Source: Gemmatimonadaceae bacterium (lineage in GTDB: Bacteria > Gemmatimonadota > Gemmatimonadetes > Gemmatimonadales > Gemmatimonadaceae). Taken from it: a DNA stretch of 64,000 nt. A model generated the notes under the pieces. The model was not told the DNA's origin. It did not search any database and was given only the letters and a program-made list of their open reading frames with translations. Shown here in pieces: positions 17,152-25,328 of this stretch (position 1 is its first letter; the number at the start of each line of letters is the position of its first letter). The stretch lies in the NCBI GenBank assembly GCA_025934775.1, contig JAICWO010000004.1, positions 262,137 to 326,136 on the forward strand, in the 5' to 3' direction. A program made the position numbers and the translations under genes.

Positions 17152-17934
17152 TCATGACGACACCCGCTGGACCTGCACGAAGTTCTTGATGCCGGCCAGC
17201 ACCTGATCCCTGCTCTCGAGGTACGGCGCCGTGCCGCCAAACAGCTCGGCGTAGCGCGTGCGGACGTCGTACCTGGCCGGCGACGGGGCGACTTCGTTCG
17301 AGAACTCTATATCGAATGCCGCGCGCACGACGTCCGCGACACTCACGGGTTCGGTAGCCAGATGCACGAGCGGCAGCTCCGCCCCGAGCGCCACCTCGAT
17401 GTCGCGCCAGAGCCGATCCAGGCCGTAGAACTGGAAGACGCCGCGCGAGTCGATCTTCTCGGTTCCGTTGTCGTGCAGAAAATCGTAAATCACGTTTTTC
17501 TTGAGGCCTGTGCCGTAGAGGCCGGGCAGGCGCACGACGAGTGTGTCGAACCGGCTCGCGATGACCTCCTCGAGCATGCGCCGATTGCGACCGTACGCGT
17601 GCAGGCCGCTGAGCGGCGCCGGCGAATCCTCATCTACACCGACGGGGTTCGCGAATACGTCGACGGTCGAGATGAGCACGAACTTCTGCGCGTCCACGTC
17701 CTCGAGCGCGCGCAGCAGCCGGTCGATGTTCGCCAGATCGGCATCGGGATCCTTGTTCGCCTTCCACTTCTCGGCGGGCGCCCCGGCGCAGACGATGAGA
17801 TCGAAGTTGCGGTCGCTGATCGTCTCGATGTTCGCGGAGTTGAACCGCTCGTCGAACGTGCGCTGCCGCGCGAGGTTGCTTCCGACGAATCCGGTGTAGC
17901 CGATGAGCGCCGAGCAGTCGAACGCGTCGGCCAT
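17152..17934 (-). CDS. NAD-dependent epimerase/dehydratase-like extended SDR
   Basis: 260 residues. The nucleotide-binding motif is GYTGFVGSNL (about 12-21), and the Asn-Ile-Asp segment near 69 and the SxVDVF region near 89-95 are in the usual order. The catalytic site reads YGRNR (residues about 114-118): the YxxxK lysine is an arginine, as seen in some WcaG-like subgroups. It starts directly after the stop of the upstream glycosyltransferase gene, so they are translated together. It likely modifies a nucleotide- or lipid-linked sugar, but the substrate cannot be read from the sequence. Confidence 0.85.
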   Translation of the reverse strand: MADAFDCSALIGYTGFVGSNLARQRTFDERFNSANIETISDRNFDLIVCAGAPAEKWKANKDPDADLANIDRLLRALEDVDAQKFVLISTVDVFANPVGVDEDSPAPLSGLHAYGRNRRMLEEVIASRFDTLVVRLPGLYGTGLKKNVIYDFLHDNGTEKIDSRGVFQFYGLDRLWRDIEVALGAELPLVHLATEPVSVADVVRAAFDIEFSNEVAPSPARYDVRTRYAELFGGTAPYLESRDQVLAGIKNFVQVQRVSS

Positions 17935-18723
17935 CTATGGATTCCACTTTCCGCGCGCGGCGGCGAGCAGAGTGCGCATGATCTTCAGATTGCCCTTGAT
18001 TGGACTGATCTTGGTCGGCGTCTTGCCGGATTCCGGGTACGCGCGCGTGACCGGCGTCTCGATCACCCGAAAGCCGAGCCGCGCGGCGCGAATGGCAAGA
18101 TAGTAATGGAGCTCGTAGCCGACGAAGACCTCGCGCAGCGGCTGCACGCGCGGATCGCCGAGCAGGCGACGGCTGTAGGCGCGAAAACCGTTGGTCGTGT
18201 CGGTGTAGCGCGTGCGCGCGGCGAACGAGATGAGCGGCGCGTGCAGCAGCTTGACGCCGATCGTGCGGCTCAGCGGCGTGTTCACACCCCGGCCGCCTGC
18301 GATGTAGCGCGATCCCTGTACGTGATCGTACCCCTCGTCGAGCAGCGCGATGAACCGCGGGATCGCCGTGTAGTCGTCCTTCCCGTTTCCGTCGATGACG
18401 ACGAGGCCCTCGTAGCCCTCATCGAGCATGAACGCGATCGCCATGCGCATCTGCGCGCTGAGCTTTCCGGGACCGCGCTTCACGAGCAGCGCGCGAAGGC
18501 GGAATTCGCCGAGCGTGTCGAGCGCGAGCGAGCCATCGCTGCTCCCCCCGTCGGCGACGAGGATGTCGATCTGATCGGCGAGCGGCGCCATGCCGCGGAG
18601 CTGCCCGCGCACGCGCTCGCCTTCGTTGATGCAGAAGACGGCCACGCAGTACCGGTGGCGCTTGGGAGCGAAGACGTGGCGTTCGTGCGCCGGTACGCCC
18701 GGCGCGGCGGGAACGAGGGTCAC
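17935..18723 (-). CDS. Glycosyltransferase family 2 (dolichol-phosphate-mannose-synthase type)
   Basis: 262 residues, GT-A fold. CINEGERV near 31-38, VADGGSSDGS near 55-64 (UDP or GDP sugar-binding) and VIDGNGKDDY near 109-118 replace the usual DxD region; NGFRAYSRR near 172-180 is the typical TxGFR loop. There are no strong transmembrane helices, unlike its neighbour. The GTG start at 18723 follows the previous stop by one base. It probably transfers a sugar to a polyprenyl phosphate or a membrane glycan. Confidence 0.88.
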   Translation of the reverse strand: MTLVPAAPGVPAHERHVFAPKRHRYCVAVFCINEGERVRGQLRGMAPLADQIDILVADGGSSDGSLALDTLGEFRLRALLVKRGPGKLSAQMRMAIAFMLDEGYEGLVVIDGNGKDDYTAIPRFIALLDEGYDHVQGSRYIAGGRGVNTPLSRTIGVKLLHAPLISFAARTRYTDTTNGFRAYSRRLLGDPRVQPLREVFVGYELHYYLAIRAARLGFRVIETPVTRAYPESGKTPTKISPIKGNLKIMRTLLAAARGKWNP

Positions 18724-18724
18724 G

Positions 18725-19675
18725 CTACGTGGACTGCACCACGTTCTTGCGCTCTTCGCGGAGCAGCACGGAGCTCGTGTGCTCCTCGCGCACGTAGTAC
18801 GCCGGCCGGTCGCGCATGCGGCGCGAGAGTCCCGCGACGTACTCGCCGACGAGCGCGAGCATCAACGCGAGCACGAGGAACATCGCCGCGTCGTGGAGCG
18901 GCGCCCCGTTCCCGGCCGTCCCCGTGTGTACCAAGGCGATCGCGAGGTTCACGATCGCGAGCAGCACGCCGAACCAGATCACGGTGCGCAGCGGGTGCGT
19001 GGTGTGATCCATGATCATGGCGCGGGCGAGATTCACCGCTTCGCGTTTGGGGCGCACCGGCGTCTCGCCCGTGCGGTTGATCGGCGCGTAGGGGAGCGGC
19101 TCCTTGCGAAAGCCGATGTACGACGTGAGCAGCCGCAGGTACTGATCGGGCCCGCGGATCTGCGTGATCGCGTTCACGACCTGCCGGCTCATGCAGCGAA
19201 ACTGCGTTGAGTCTCTTGGTATACCAGCTTTGACAATAGAGTTTATGTACCAATAGAAGAGCCGCGCGCCCGCGCGGTACCAGACCGGCTCGGCCTTGCG
19301 GTGCAGCCGCACGCCGTAGACGATGTCCGCCTCGGCTCGCGCGCGCTCGAAGAACCGCGGGACGAGCGCGGGCGGGTCGGTGTTCGGCATCATGACGATC
19401 ACGTAGTCGCCGATCGCCACGTCCAGCCCCGCCGCGATCGCCGTCTCCTCGCCGAAGTGGCGCGACAGCCGCAGGAAGCGCACGAAGTCGTACTCGCGAA
19501 GCATCGCCCGCACGTGCCCCACGGTCTCCTCGGGCGCGCCGTCGTCGACGAGGATGATCTCATAGTGCGACACGAGCTCGCGCACGACCTCGACCGTCTC
19601 GCGGACGAACGCTTCGACCGCGGCGGGCGTGTCCTGCTCCAGCGGGGCAACGATGCTGAGGAGCGATTCGATCAT
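18725..19675 (-). CDS. Membrane-bound glycosyltransferase family 2 (GtrB/ArnC-like)
   Basis: 316 residues from the ATG at 19675 (a TTG seven codons upstream is also possible). The N-terminal GT2 domain has SIVAPLEQD, then IILVDDGAPE near 42-51, SRHFGEETAIAAGLD near 71-85 and MMPNTDPP near 93-100. Two hydrophobic segments near 232-250 and 265-285 match the two C-terminal helices of polyprenyl-phosphate glycosyltransferases. It likely moves a sugar from a nucleotide donor to undecaprenyl phosphate. It is the first gene of the leftward set. Confidence 0.9.
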   Translation of the reverse strand: MIESLLSIVAPLEQDTPAAVEAFVRETVEVVRELVSHYEIILVDDGAPEETVGHVRAMLREYDFVRFLRLSRHFGEETAIAAGLDVAIGDYVIVMMPNTDPPALVPRFFERARAEADIVYGVRLHRKAEPVWYRAGARLFYWYINSIVKAGIPRDSTQFRCMSRQVVNAITQIRGPDQYLRLLTSYIGFRKEPLPYAPINRTGETPVRPKREAVNLARAMIMDHTTHPLRTVIWFGVLLAIVNLAIALVHTGTAGNGAPLHDAAMFLVLALMLALVGEYVAGLSRRMRDRPAYYVREEHTSSVLLREERKNVVQST

Positions 19676-19781
19676 GGCGTGTGAAGGACGAAACAACCGG
19701 CGGCGCTGTCACGCCCGCGCCCGCTGGCCGCCGGAGGACGGAGGCGCGAAGGCAGCGTCGGCGGTATCTTGAACCGGTGTG

Positions 19782-20222
19782 ATGACCCGTCCGCCCAATG
19801 TACCGATCCATCTCGACGAGCTCCGTCGCACCGCGGCGCGTGTCGCGCGCGATGCCGGTTATCGGCTCGTCGTGCTGTTTGGAAGCACGGCGCGTGGGGA
19901 AGCGTCGGCGCGCGATGTCGATCTCGGCATCGAGACTGTCGGCAGCGCCCACTCGCTCGACGTGGTCGATTCACACGCTCGGTTCGCCGCGGCTGCTGGT
20001 GGCGGAAATTTTGATATCGTCGACTTGCGACGTGCGAACCCGGTCCTGCTGATGGCGGTCGCCCGCGATGGCATCCCGCTGTTCGAGGAATGCGGCGTCG
20101 AATTCGCCAACTTTGCGTCGCTCGCCATGAGGAGGTACGCCGATACGAAGAAATTCCGCGACGCGGTGCGCGAGGATCTGCGGGAATTCTCTCGGCGCGC
20201 TTCGGCTGAAAAACAGCCATGA
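19782..20222 (+). CDS. mntA: MNT-type nucleotidyltransferase, antitoxin of a type VII toxin-antitoxin pair
   Basis: 146 residues. LFGSTARGEASARDVDL contains the minimal nucleotidyltransferase motif: Gly34-Ser35, and Asp45 and Asp47 as metal ligands. In known type VII systems this protein adds AMP to a tyrosine of its HEPN partner and so silences it. The stop overlaps the start of the HEPN gene (ATGA). TATCTT at 19764-19769 is a possible -10 only 12 bases before the ATG, so the transcript may have almost no leader. A GTG one codon upstream is also in frame. Confidence 0.9.
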   Translation: MTRPPNVPIHLDELRRTAARVARDAGYRLVVLFGSTARGEASARDVDLGIETVGSAHSLDVVDSHARFAAAAGGGNFDIVDLRRANPVLLMAVARDGIPLFEECGVEFANFASLAMRRYADTKKFRDAVREDLREFSRRASAEKQP

Positions 20223-20656
20223 CACCGCTCGACGTCGCGATCGTGCATCGGAAGCTGCGGCGCATCAGAGCTAATGTCGACGCGCTGCAGAACGCAGTCG
20301 CCTCCATTGAGATCGAACGGTTCCGCGCGGACGAGCTGCGCCGCCGCGCCGTCGAACGGCTACTTCAAGAAACGATCGACGCGGCGGTGGACGTCAACAA
20401 TCATCTGCTGCGAGGCATGTCCCGGACGCCGGCAGAAGATTATTACTCGAGTTTCATCGAACTCGGCCGAGCCGGCGTGCTCGAGCCAAGTCTTGCGACC
20501 GCGCTCGCTCCTGCCGCGGGCCTGCGGAATCGAATCGTTCACGAGTACGAGGAGCTCGACGACGCGATCGTGCTGCAGGCGGCCCAATCCAAGCCCGCCA
20601 TCCTCACTGAGTACGTCGCGGCGATCGAGCGCTTCCTCGAAGATCGCGCCGACTAA
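20219..20656 (+). CDS. hepT: HEPN-domain ribonuclease toxin, partner of MntA
   Basis: 145 residues, mostly alpha-helical. The active-site motif RNRIVHEY (103-110) fits R-x4-H-x-Y: Arg103 and His108 for RNA cleavage and Tyr110 as the residue AMPylated by MntA in characterised pairs. It shares an ATGA overlap with mntA. Gene order here is antitoxin first. All catalytic residues are intact, so the pair looks functional. Confidence 0.9.
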   Translation: MTPLDVAIVHRKLRRIRANVDALQNAVASIEIERFRADELRRRAVERLLQETIDAAVDVNNHLLRGMSRTPAEDYYSSFIELGRAGVLEPSLATALAPAAGLRNRIVHEYEELDDAIVLQAAQSKPAILTEYVAAIERFLEDRAD

Positions 20657-20676
20657 TCCGTCTCCGCTGTCCGGCC

Positions 20677-20695
20677 GTGGGACGCTCCATCCCAC
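20677..20695 (+). terminator. Weak hairpin after hepT
   Basis: GTGGGA and TCCCAC form a 6-bp stem with a 7-base loop 21 bases after the hepT stop. No U-run follows, so terminator function is uncertain. Confidence 0.3.
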
Positions 20696-20826
20696 CCGCG
20701 GACGGTCGCGCCCCACCAGTGCGTGCGGGCAAAGCGGGTAAGTCCTTCGACTACAAGCGCTTTCACGCCGACAACCCAAGGCACGAATCGTCCATGGACC
20801 GCCGTGGTTTCCTCACCGGCTCGGTC

Positions 20827-23277
20827 ATGGACTTCGTCATTCAAGATCTCCGTTACGCGGCGCGCAAGCTCGCGCGCACACCAGGCTTCACCCTCGTCGC
20901 CGTCGCGACGCTCGCCCTCGCGATCGGCGCGACGACCGCGGTGTTCAGCCTCGTCAACGGCGTCATTCTCAATCCGCTCGGCTTCACGCGGCCCGATCGT
21001 CTCGTGTACATCGGCTCGACCGACCCATCCGGCAAGCCGATGGCGGCATCGCCGCAGGACATGACCGACTACGGGACGCGCAGTCACACGCTCGCGAAGG
21101 TGGCGGCGATCGATCCCGGCGAGAGCATGAATCTCCTGCGCGCGTCCGCCGGACCGCTCCGCGTCAGCGCCGCACGCGTGGGGGCATCGTTCTTCGACAT
21201 CCTGGGCGTGCGCGCGCAGGCCGGTCGCATGTTCCGCCCGGGCGACGACGGCAAGGATGCCCCAGCGGTCGCCATTCTCTCCGACGCCGCGTGGCGCCGA
21301 GACTTCGGCGGCGACCGGCGGATCGTTGGTCAAACCATCACGCTCGACGAGAAGCCGTACACGGTGGTCGGCATCGCGCCGCCGCGGTTCACCTATCCGT
21401 CCACGCCCGACATCTGGGTGCCGACGGTCTGGCGCAGCTATGAGATTGGCGATGGGGCGCGCGGCTTTCATTCCGTGAACGGTGTGGGCCGGCTGCGCGA
21501 CGGCGCAACGATCGAGAGCGCGCGGCGCGACCTGGAATCGATCGCGGCCGGCATCGCGCGCGACTTTCCGAAGTACGACGCGAAGATCGGCGCATCGGTG
21601 CAGCCGCTGCGCGATCAGATCGTCGGCGACGTCGAGCGTCCCCTCTGGGCGATGTTCGGCGCCGTCGCGCTCGTGCTCATCATCGCCTGCGCGAACGTCG
21701 CCAACCTGCTGCTCGTTCGCGCGATGACGCGGGGGAGCGAGGTCGCGGTGCGAACGGCGCTTGGCGCCGGACGGCAACGACTCATGCAGCAGTTCATCAC
21801 GGAGAGCCTTCTCCTGGCCGTGGTCGGTGCCGCGCTCGGCGCGCTGCTCGCGGTGTGGGCGGTGGATGCGGTCGTCGCCTTCGGGCCGCACGGCTTGGCG
21901 CGCCTGCAGGAGATCAGCATCGACGGGCGCGTCCTCGCGTTCACATCGATCGTCGCGGCGGTCACCGGCACGGCGATCGGAATTCTCCCCGGGTTGCAGC
22001 TCTCGCGGTGGGATACCGCGTCGCTCCTCCGCGCCGGAACGCGCGGCACCACCGCGAGCGGTCATCGCACGCGCTCCGTGCTCGTGTTCGTGGAGGTGGC
22101 GCTCGGCACCGTGCTGCTCGTGGGCGCGGGACTGTTCATTCACAGCTTCGAGCGGCTCACGCACGTCGATCCCGGCTTTCGCCCGGACCACTTGATCACC
22201 TTCGACGCCGCGCTCTCCGGAAAGAAGTACGAGTACGACGACCCCACGATCGCGTACGTCGACGAGGTGCAGTCCCGCATTGCGGCGATTCCCGGCGTGC
22301 GGAGCGTGGCGGCGAGCGCAGATCGTCCGTTCGATCCCGCGCCGCTGTTCGGCGCGTCGACTTCGTTCACCATCGACGGCACTCCGAAGCCCGCGCCCGG
22401 TACCGAGCCGGAGTCGCGCATCATCCCGGTCTCACCGAGCTTCTTCGAGACCGCGGGCGTGCGACTGGAGCGCGGGCGCACGTTCACGGAGGAGGAGAAC
22501 CGGCGCGGCGCCGCCCCTGTGGTCGTGATCAGCGAAGCGCTCGCGAAGCGCTACTTCCCCAACGAGGATCCGATCGGCAAGCACCTCACGTTCGGCCTCT
22601 CGCACACCGCTTCGGCGAATCCCGCGGACAGCGTGCGCGCGCGCGGCGAGGTCATCGGCGTCGTTCGCGACGTGCACATCTCCTCGCTGAGCGAGCCGCC
22701 GGGTCCGGCGGCGTACTTCCCGTTTCACACGATGCCGTTCGGCCCGACGTTCCTCGTTCGCACCGCCGGCGATCCAACGGCGATCGAGCGCGCGATTCGC
22801 AAGCAGGTCGCCGCCGTCGATCCGACCATACCGCTGTACGAGCTCGGCACCATGGATGACGCGCTCTCCGATTCCGTGTCGCAGCCGAGGTTCTACGTCA
22901 CCCTCTTCGCGGCGTTCTCGCTCGTCGCGCTGCTGCTCGCGGCGCTCGGGATCTACGGCGTGATCTCGTACGCGGTGAGCCAGCGCTCGCGCGAATTCGG
23001 CATTCGCATCGCCCTCGGCGCCACTTCGCAGGACGTGACGCGGCTGGTCGTGCGCAGCGGCGTCTGGCTCACGGTGGCGGGTCTCGTCGCGGGCGGCGTG
23101 GGCGCGGTCTTCGCGGCGCGCGTCGTTCAGAGTTTACTCTTCGACGTCGCGCCGCTCGATCCGGTCGCATTCCTCACGGCGTGCCTCGCGCTCGGCGGCA
23201 CCGCGGTGGCCGCCTCGTGGATTCCGGCGCGGCGCGCGGCGCGGACCGACCCAGCGGTTACGATGCGAGCGGAGTGA
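20827..23277 (+). CDS. ADOP-family ABC transporter permease (duplicated FtsX/MacB permease)
   Basis: 816 residues. It begins DLRYAARKLARTPGFT, the standard opening of the ADOP permeases that are expanded in Acidobacteriota and Gemmatimonadota. Each half has a MacB periplasmic core and an FtsX domain; membrane helices lie near 20-42, 278-300, 330-355, 375-395 and three in the last 130 residues, with REFGIRIALGAT at the start of the final FtsX segment. The ATG at 20827 gives the conserved start; 20794 is an in-frame alternative. No ATPase gene is adjacent, as is usual for these orphan permeases. Its last 20 bases overlap the end of the next, convergent gene. Confidence 0.9.
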   Translation: MDFVIQDLRYAARKLARTPGFTLVAVATLALAIGATTAVFSLVNGVILNPLGFTRPDRLVYIGSTDPSGKPMAASPQDMTDYGTRSHTLAKVAAIDPGESMNLLRASAGPLRVSAARVGASFFDILGVRAQAGRMFRPGDDGKDAPAVAILSDAAWRRDFGGDRRIVGQTITLDEKPYTVVGIAPPRFTYPSTPDIWVPTVWRSYEIGDGARGFHSVNGVGRLRDGATIESARRDLESIAAGIARDFPKYDAKIGASVQPLRDQIVGDVERPLWAMFGAVALVLIIACANVANLLLVRAMTRGSEVAVRTALGAGRQRLMQQFITESLLLAVVGAALGALLAVWAVDAVVAFGPHGLARLQEISIDGRVLAFTSIVAAVTGTAIGILPGLQLSRWDTASLLRAGTRGTTASGHRTRSVLVFVEVALGTVLLVGAGLFIHSFERLTHVDPGFRPDHLITFDAALSGKKYEYDDPTIAYVDEVQSRIAAIPGVRSVAASADRPFDPAPLFGASTSFTIDGTPKPAPGTEPESRIIPVSPSFFETAGVRLERGRTFTEEENRRGAAPVVVISEALAKRYFPNEDPIGKHLTFGLSHTASANPADSVRARGEVIGVVRDVHISSLSEPPGPAAYFPFHTMPFGPTFLVRTAGDPTAIERAIRKQVAAVDPTIPLYELGTMDDALSDSVSQPRFYVTLFAAFSLVALLLAALGIYGVISYAVSQRSREFGIRIALGATSQDVTRLVVRSGVWLTVAGLVAGGVGAVFAARVVQSLLFDVAPLDPVAFLTACLALGGTAVAASWIPARRAARTDPAVTMRAE

Positions 23278-24406
23278 GGCGCGACGCAGAGAGCTCGGCG
23301 ACGAGCGCCTCTTCCACGTCGTACACGCTGTCGATCTTGGCGCCGAGGACGGTGATCAGCTCCGGCACCTCAGCGCTCCGGCGAAAGAGGATCGGGCGGC
23401 TGTCGTCCTGCTCGCTCCGCGGCATCACCGTCTTGGTCTCCCAGATGGAGTCGACGTAGCGCGCGGCGCGCATGCTCGGGAGATACCGCTGCGCGTCGTG
23501 CACCATGTGCGAAAAACGCGTCGCCTGAGGGCGATCGATGGCTTCGTGCGCGCGATCGCTCTCTTCCCAACTGCAGTGGGGCGTGTAGCGCACGTGACTC
23601 AGCGTGAACAGTCCGCGCGACGGATACGGCATGAGCGAGAAGAATGGGCCATCCATTACCGTGACCGCCGCGCCCTCGAGCTCCGCGGGAGGGACCACGA
23701 GCGCCATCTCCGTGAGCTCGTGCTTCATGGGAATCGTGGATGCACCAACGCTCGCGAGCAGCCGATTCACGCCGGAGTAGGTGCAGTTGAGCACGAGCTC
23801 TGCGCTGACGACGCGGTGTTCGCCGCCCGTGGAGAGCGTCAAGCGCACTTCATCCACGGCCGACGGTCCATGGTCCACGATCCGCGATCCACGATCCACG
23901 GACGTATTCACCGCGATCTCCACCCCAGCGTCGACCAGCTCGCGCGCCACGCGATCGCGGAGTTTCACCGCGTCGAACGCGCACTCGTCGACGAGGAAGA
24001 CGGCTTCGATCCGAGCGGGATCAAAGAGCGCCACGACATGATCCGGCGCGGGCGAGAGTGGCGCGTCGATCCGGCGACAGAACTCGGCGAACTGCGACGC
24101 CGTGACCTTGGACGTGCCCCGCGCGATCGCGTAGTAATGCGCGAACGAACGGTCGACGCACTCGGCGTACTCGCCGAGGAAGCGTGCGTAGTTGAGCCGC
24201 GAGCGAAGCGACGTGAGAATGCTTCGCGGATAATGATACCCGTTGTGCACCCGCGCCTGATTGCGGAGCGATGCGCGGGCGAGCAGCGCGGCTTCGCGCT
24301 CGACGAGCAGCACGCGTTCGCCGCGGCGGCGGAGCAGGAGCGCGAGACGCGCGCCGTAGAAGCCGCCGCCAATGACGACGGCGTCGTAGTGCGGAGAGCC
24401 GGACAC
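23258..24406 (-). CDS. FAD-dependent oxidoreductase (DAO fold)
   Basis: 382 residues from the GTG at 24406. The Rossmann motif AVVIGGGFYGARLALLL is near 9-25, then VEREAALLARAS and NQARVHNGYHYPRS near 49-62. The C-terminal half has NCTYSGVNRLL and a FAD-contact region; the overall layout recalls amino-acid-oxidase-like enzymes found next to polysaccharide genes. Substrate unknown. The reading frame contains a short tandem heptamer repeat at 23865-23902 coding for a Ser/Arg/Asp/Gly-rich loop. It faces the RHH gene across a shared palindromic promoter region. Confidence 0.82.
   Translation of the reverse strand: MSGSPHYDAVVIGGGFYGARLALLLRRRGERVLLVEREAALLARASLRNQARVHNGYHYPRSILTSLRSRLNYARFLGEYAECVDRSFAHYYAIARGTSKVTASQFAEFCRRIDAPLSPAPDHVVALFDPARIEAVFLVDECAFDAVKLRDRVARELVDAGVEIAVNTSVDRGSRIVDHGPSAVDEVRLTLSTGGEHRVVSAELVLNCTYSGVNRLLASVGASTIPMKHELTEMALVVPPAELEGAAVTVMDGPFFSLMPYPSRGLFTLSHVRYTPHCSWEESDRAHEAIDRPQATRFSHMVHDAQRYLPSMRAARYVDSIWETKTVMPRSEQDDSRPILFRRSAEVPELITVLGAKIDSVYDVEEALVAELSASRLTPLAS
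23865..23902. repeat. Five tandem 7-base words inside a coding region
   Basis: The plus strand reads GGTCCAT GGTCCAC GATCCGC GATCCAC GATCCAC, five near-identical heptamers in a row. Heptamers shift frame each copy, so three copies code for seven residues. The words resemble those in the 2832-2938 element. Confidence 0.7.
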
Positions 24407-24460
24407 GAGAGAGTGACGAGCCGTCCGAGTCCGCGTCACCCTGGCGGGTGGCGCGGCTGA

Positions 24461-24477
24461 ATCATACCTGGTATGAT
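24461..24477. promoter_or_regulatory. 17-bp palindrome carrying a -10 on each strand
   Basis: ATCATACC-T-GGTATGAT has perfect 8-base arms. TATGAT is present on the plus strand (24472-24477) and on the minus strand (24466-24461). The plus-strand copy ends 5 bases before the RHH ATG, so transcription would start at or near the A of ATG, giving a leaderless mRNA. The minus-strand copy has CAGACA 17 bases upstream and would serve the FAD oxidoreductase gene. It is the natural operator for the RHH protein. Confidence 0.65.
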
Positions 24478-24482
24478 CCGAT

Positions 24483-24854
24483 ATGTCTGGCAAACGCAAA
24501 TACGCGAAAATAGCGATTACACTGCCGGAAGAGGATTTGCGCACCGCCGATCGCCTCGCCAAGCAGCAGGATCGGCCGCGAAGCTGGATCATTGCCGAAG
24601 CACTGCGGCGGTACGCCGCGAACGCACCGCCGCCGCGATCGCCTGGCCACGCCTCGACGAACGATCCCGGCCTTGGAGAATCGCGGCGCGCTCAATTGTT
24701 GGCCGACTTGCGCCTTTCACCCGAGGAGCGCGTCCGTGCCGCCGAGGAAACCGCACGGGTGTCGTGGATGTTGCGGCCGCCGCTCGCCAAGCGCGTGCTG
24801 TCGTTCGAGCGCTACGAGGATTATCTGGAATGGAAGCGCCGGGGAGAGTCGTAG
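24483..24854 (+). CDS. Ribbon-helix-helix (CopG-like) DNA-binding protein, likely antitoxin/regulator
   Basis: 123 residues. YAKIAITLPEEDLRTADRLA (8-27) is the beta-strand and first helix of a ribbon-helix-helix fold, followed by DRPRSWIIAEALRRY (30-44), the second helix. The C-terminal half is a charged tail with RRAQLLADLRLSPEERV and LSFERYEDYLEW, as often seen in proteins paired with nucleotidyltransferases. The stop is followed at once by the GTG of the next gene. No ribosome site is seen; the palindromic promoter ends 5 bases upstream. It probably autoregulates from that site. Confidence 0.82.
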   Translation: MSGKRKYAKIAITLPEEDLRTADRLAKQQDRPRSWIIAEALRRYAANAPPPRSPGHASTNDPGLGESRRAQLLADLRLSPEERVRAAEETARVSWMLRPPLAKRVLSFERYEDYLEWKRRGES

Positions 24855-25328
24855 GTGAGCGGCTCGAGACGGCATGAGACGAAGCTCGCGCAGGTATGCG
24901 CGGTCTTGAACGCCGAGCGTGCGCGCTACGTCGTCGTCGGAGCCGCCGCCATGCAATTGTGGGGCAGCACGCGAGCGACGCGCGATATCGACATCCTGAT
25001 TCAGCCCACGACCGCGAACGCCCGCCGTGTCCTTACCGCGCTGGCTCGGCTCGGATTCGGCTTCGCGTCAGCGTTGTCGCCCGAGGAGGTCGCGCGGACG
25101 CCGGTCACGATCGTCGGGGACATGCCGAACGTGGACATTCTGACGCGCGCGTGGAACGTGCAATTCGATCAAGCGTCCCGGCGGACGACGACGTTCGAGC
25201 TGGAGGGCGTACGCATTCCGGCTGCCTCGATCGAGGACCTCATCGAGTCGAAGCGCACCGGCAGATTGCAGGATGCGGCGGACATCGAAGTGCTCGAGGA
25301 GATTCGCCGCCTTCGTACCGAGCTCTGA
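24855..25328 (+). CDS. Nucleotidyltransferase-fold protein (DUF6036/AbiEii-like)
   Basis: 157 residues, GTG start with zero spacing from the RHH gene. YVVVGAAAMQLWGSTRATRDIDILI (26-50 region) has the nucleotidyltransferase pattern: a GxxA/L segment, then an Arg-x-Thr-x-Asp-x-Asp motif, with the two Asp as metal ligands. The later NVDILTR adds a third acidic strand. Relatives occur as stand-alone toxin-like or abortive-infection proteins with a DNA-binding partner. Whether it acts as a toxin here is inference. Confidence 0.8.
   Translation: MSGSRRHETKLAQVCAVLNAERARYVVVGAAAMQLWGSTRATRDIDILIQPTTANARRVLTALARLGFGFASALSPEEVARTPVTIVGDMPNVDILTRAWNVQFDQASRRTTTFELEGVRIPAASIEDLIESKRTGRLQDAADIEVLEEIRRLRTEL

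Noticed and set aside
17152..17934. SDR with YxxxR instead of YxxxK as a dead enzyme
   Set aside because: Arg at this place is known in some extended SDR subgroups, so it is not good evidence for loss of function.
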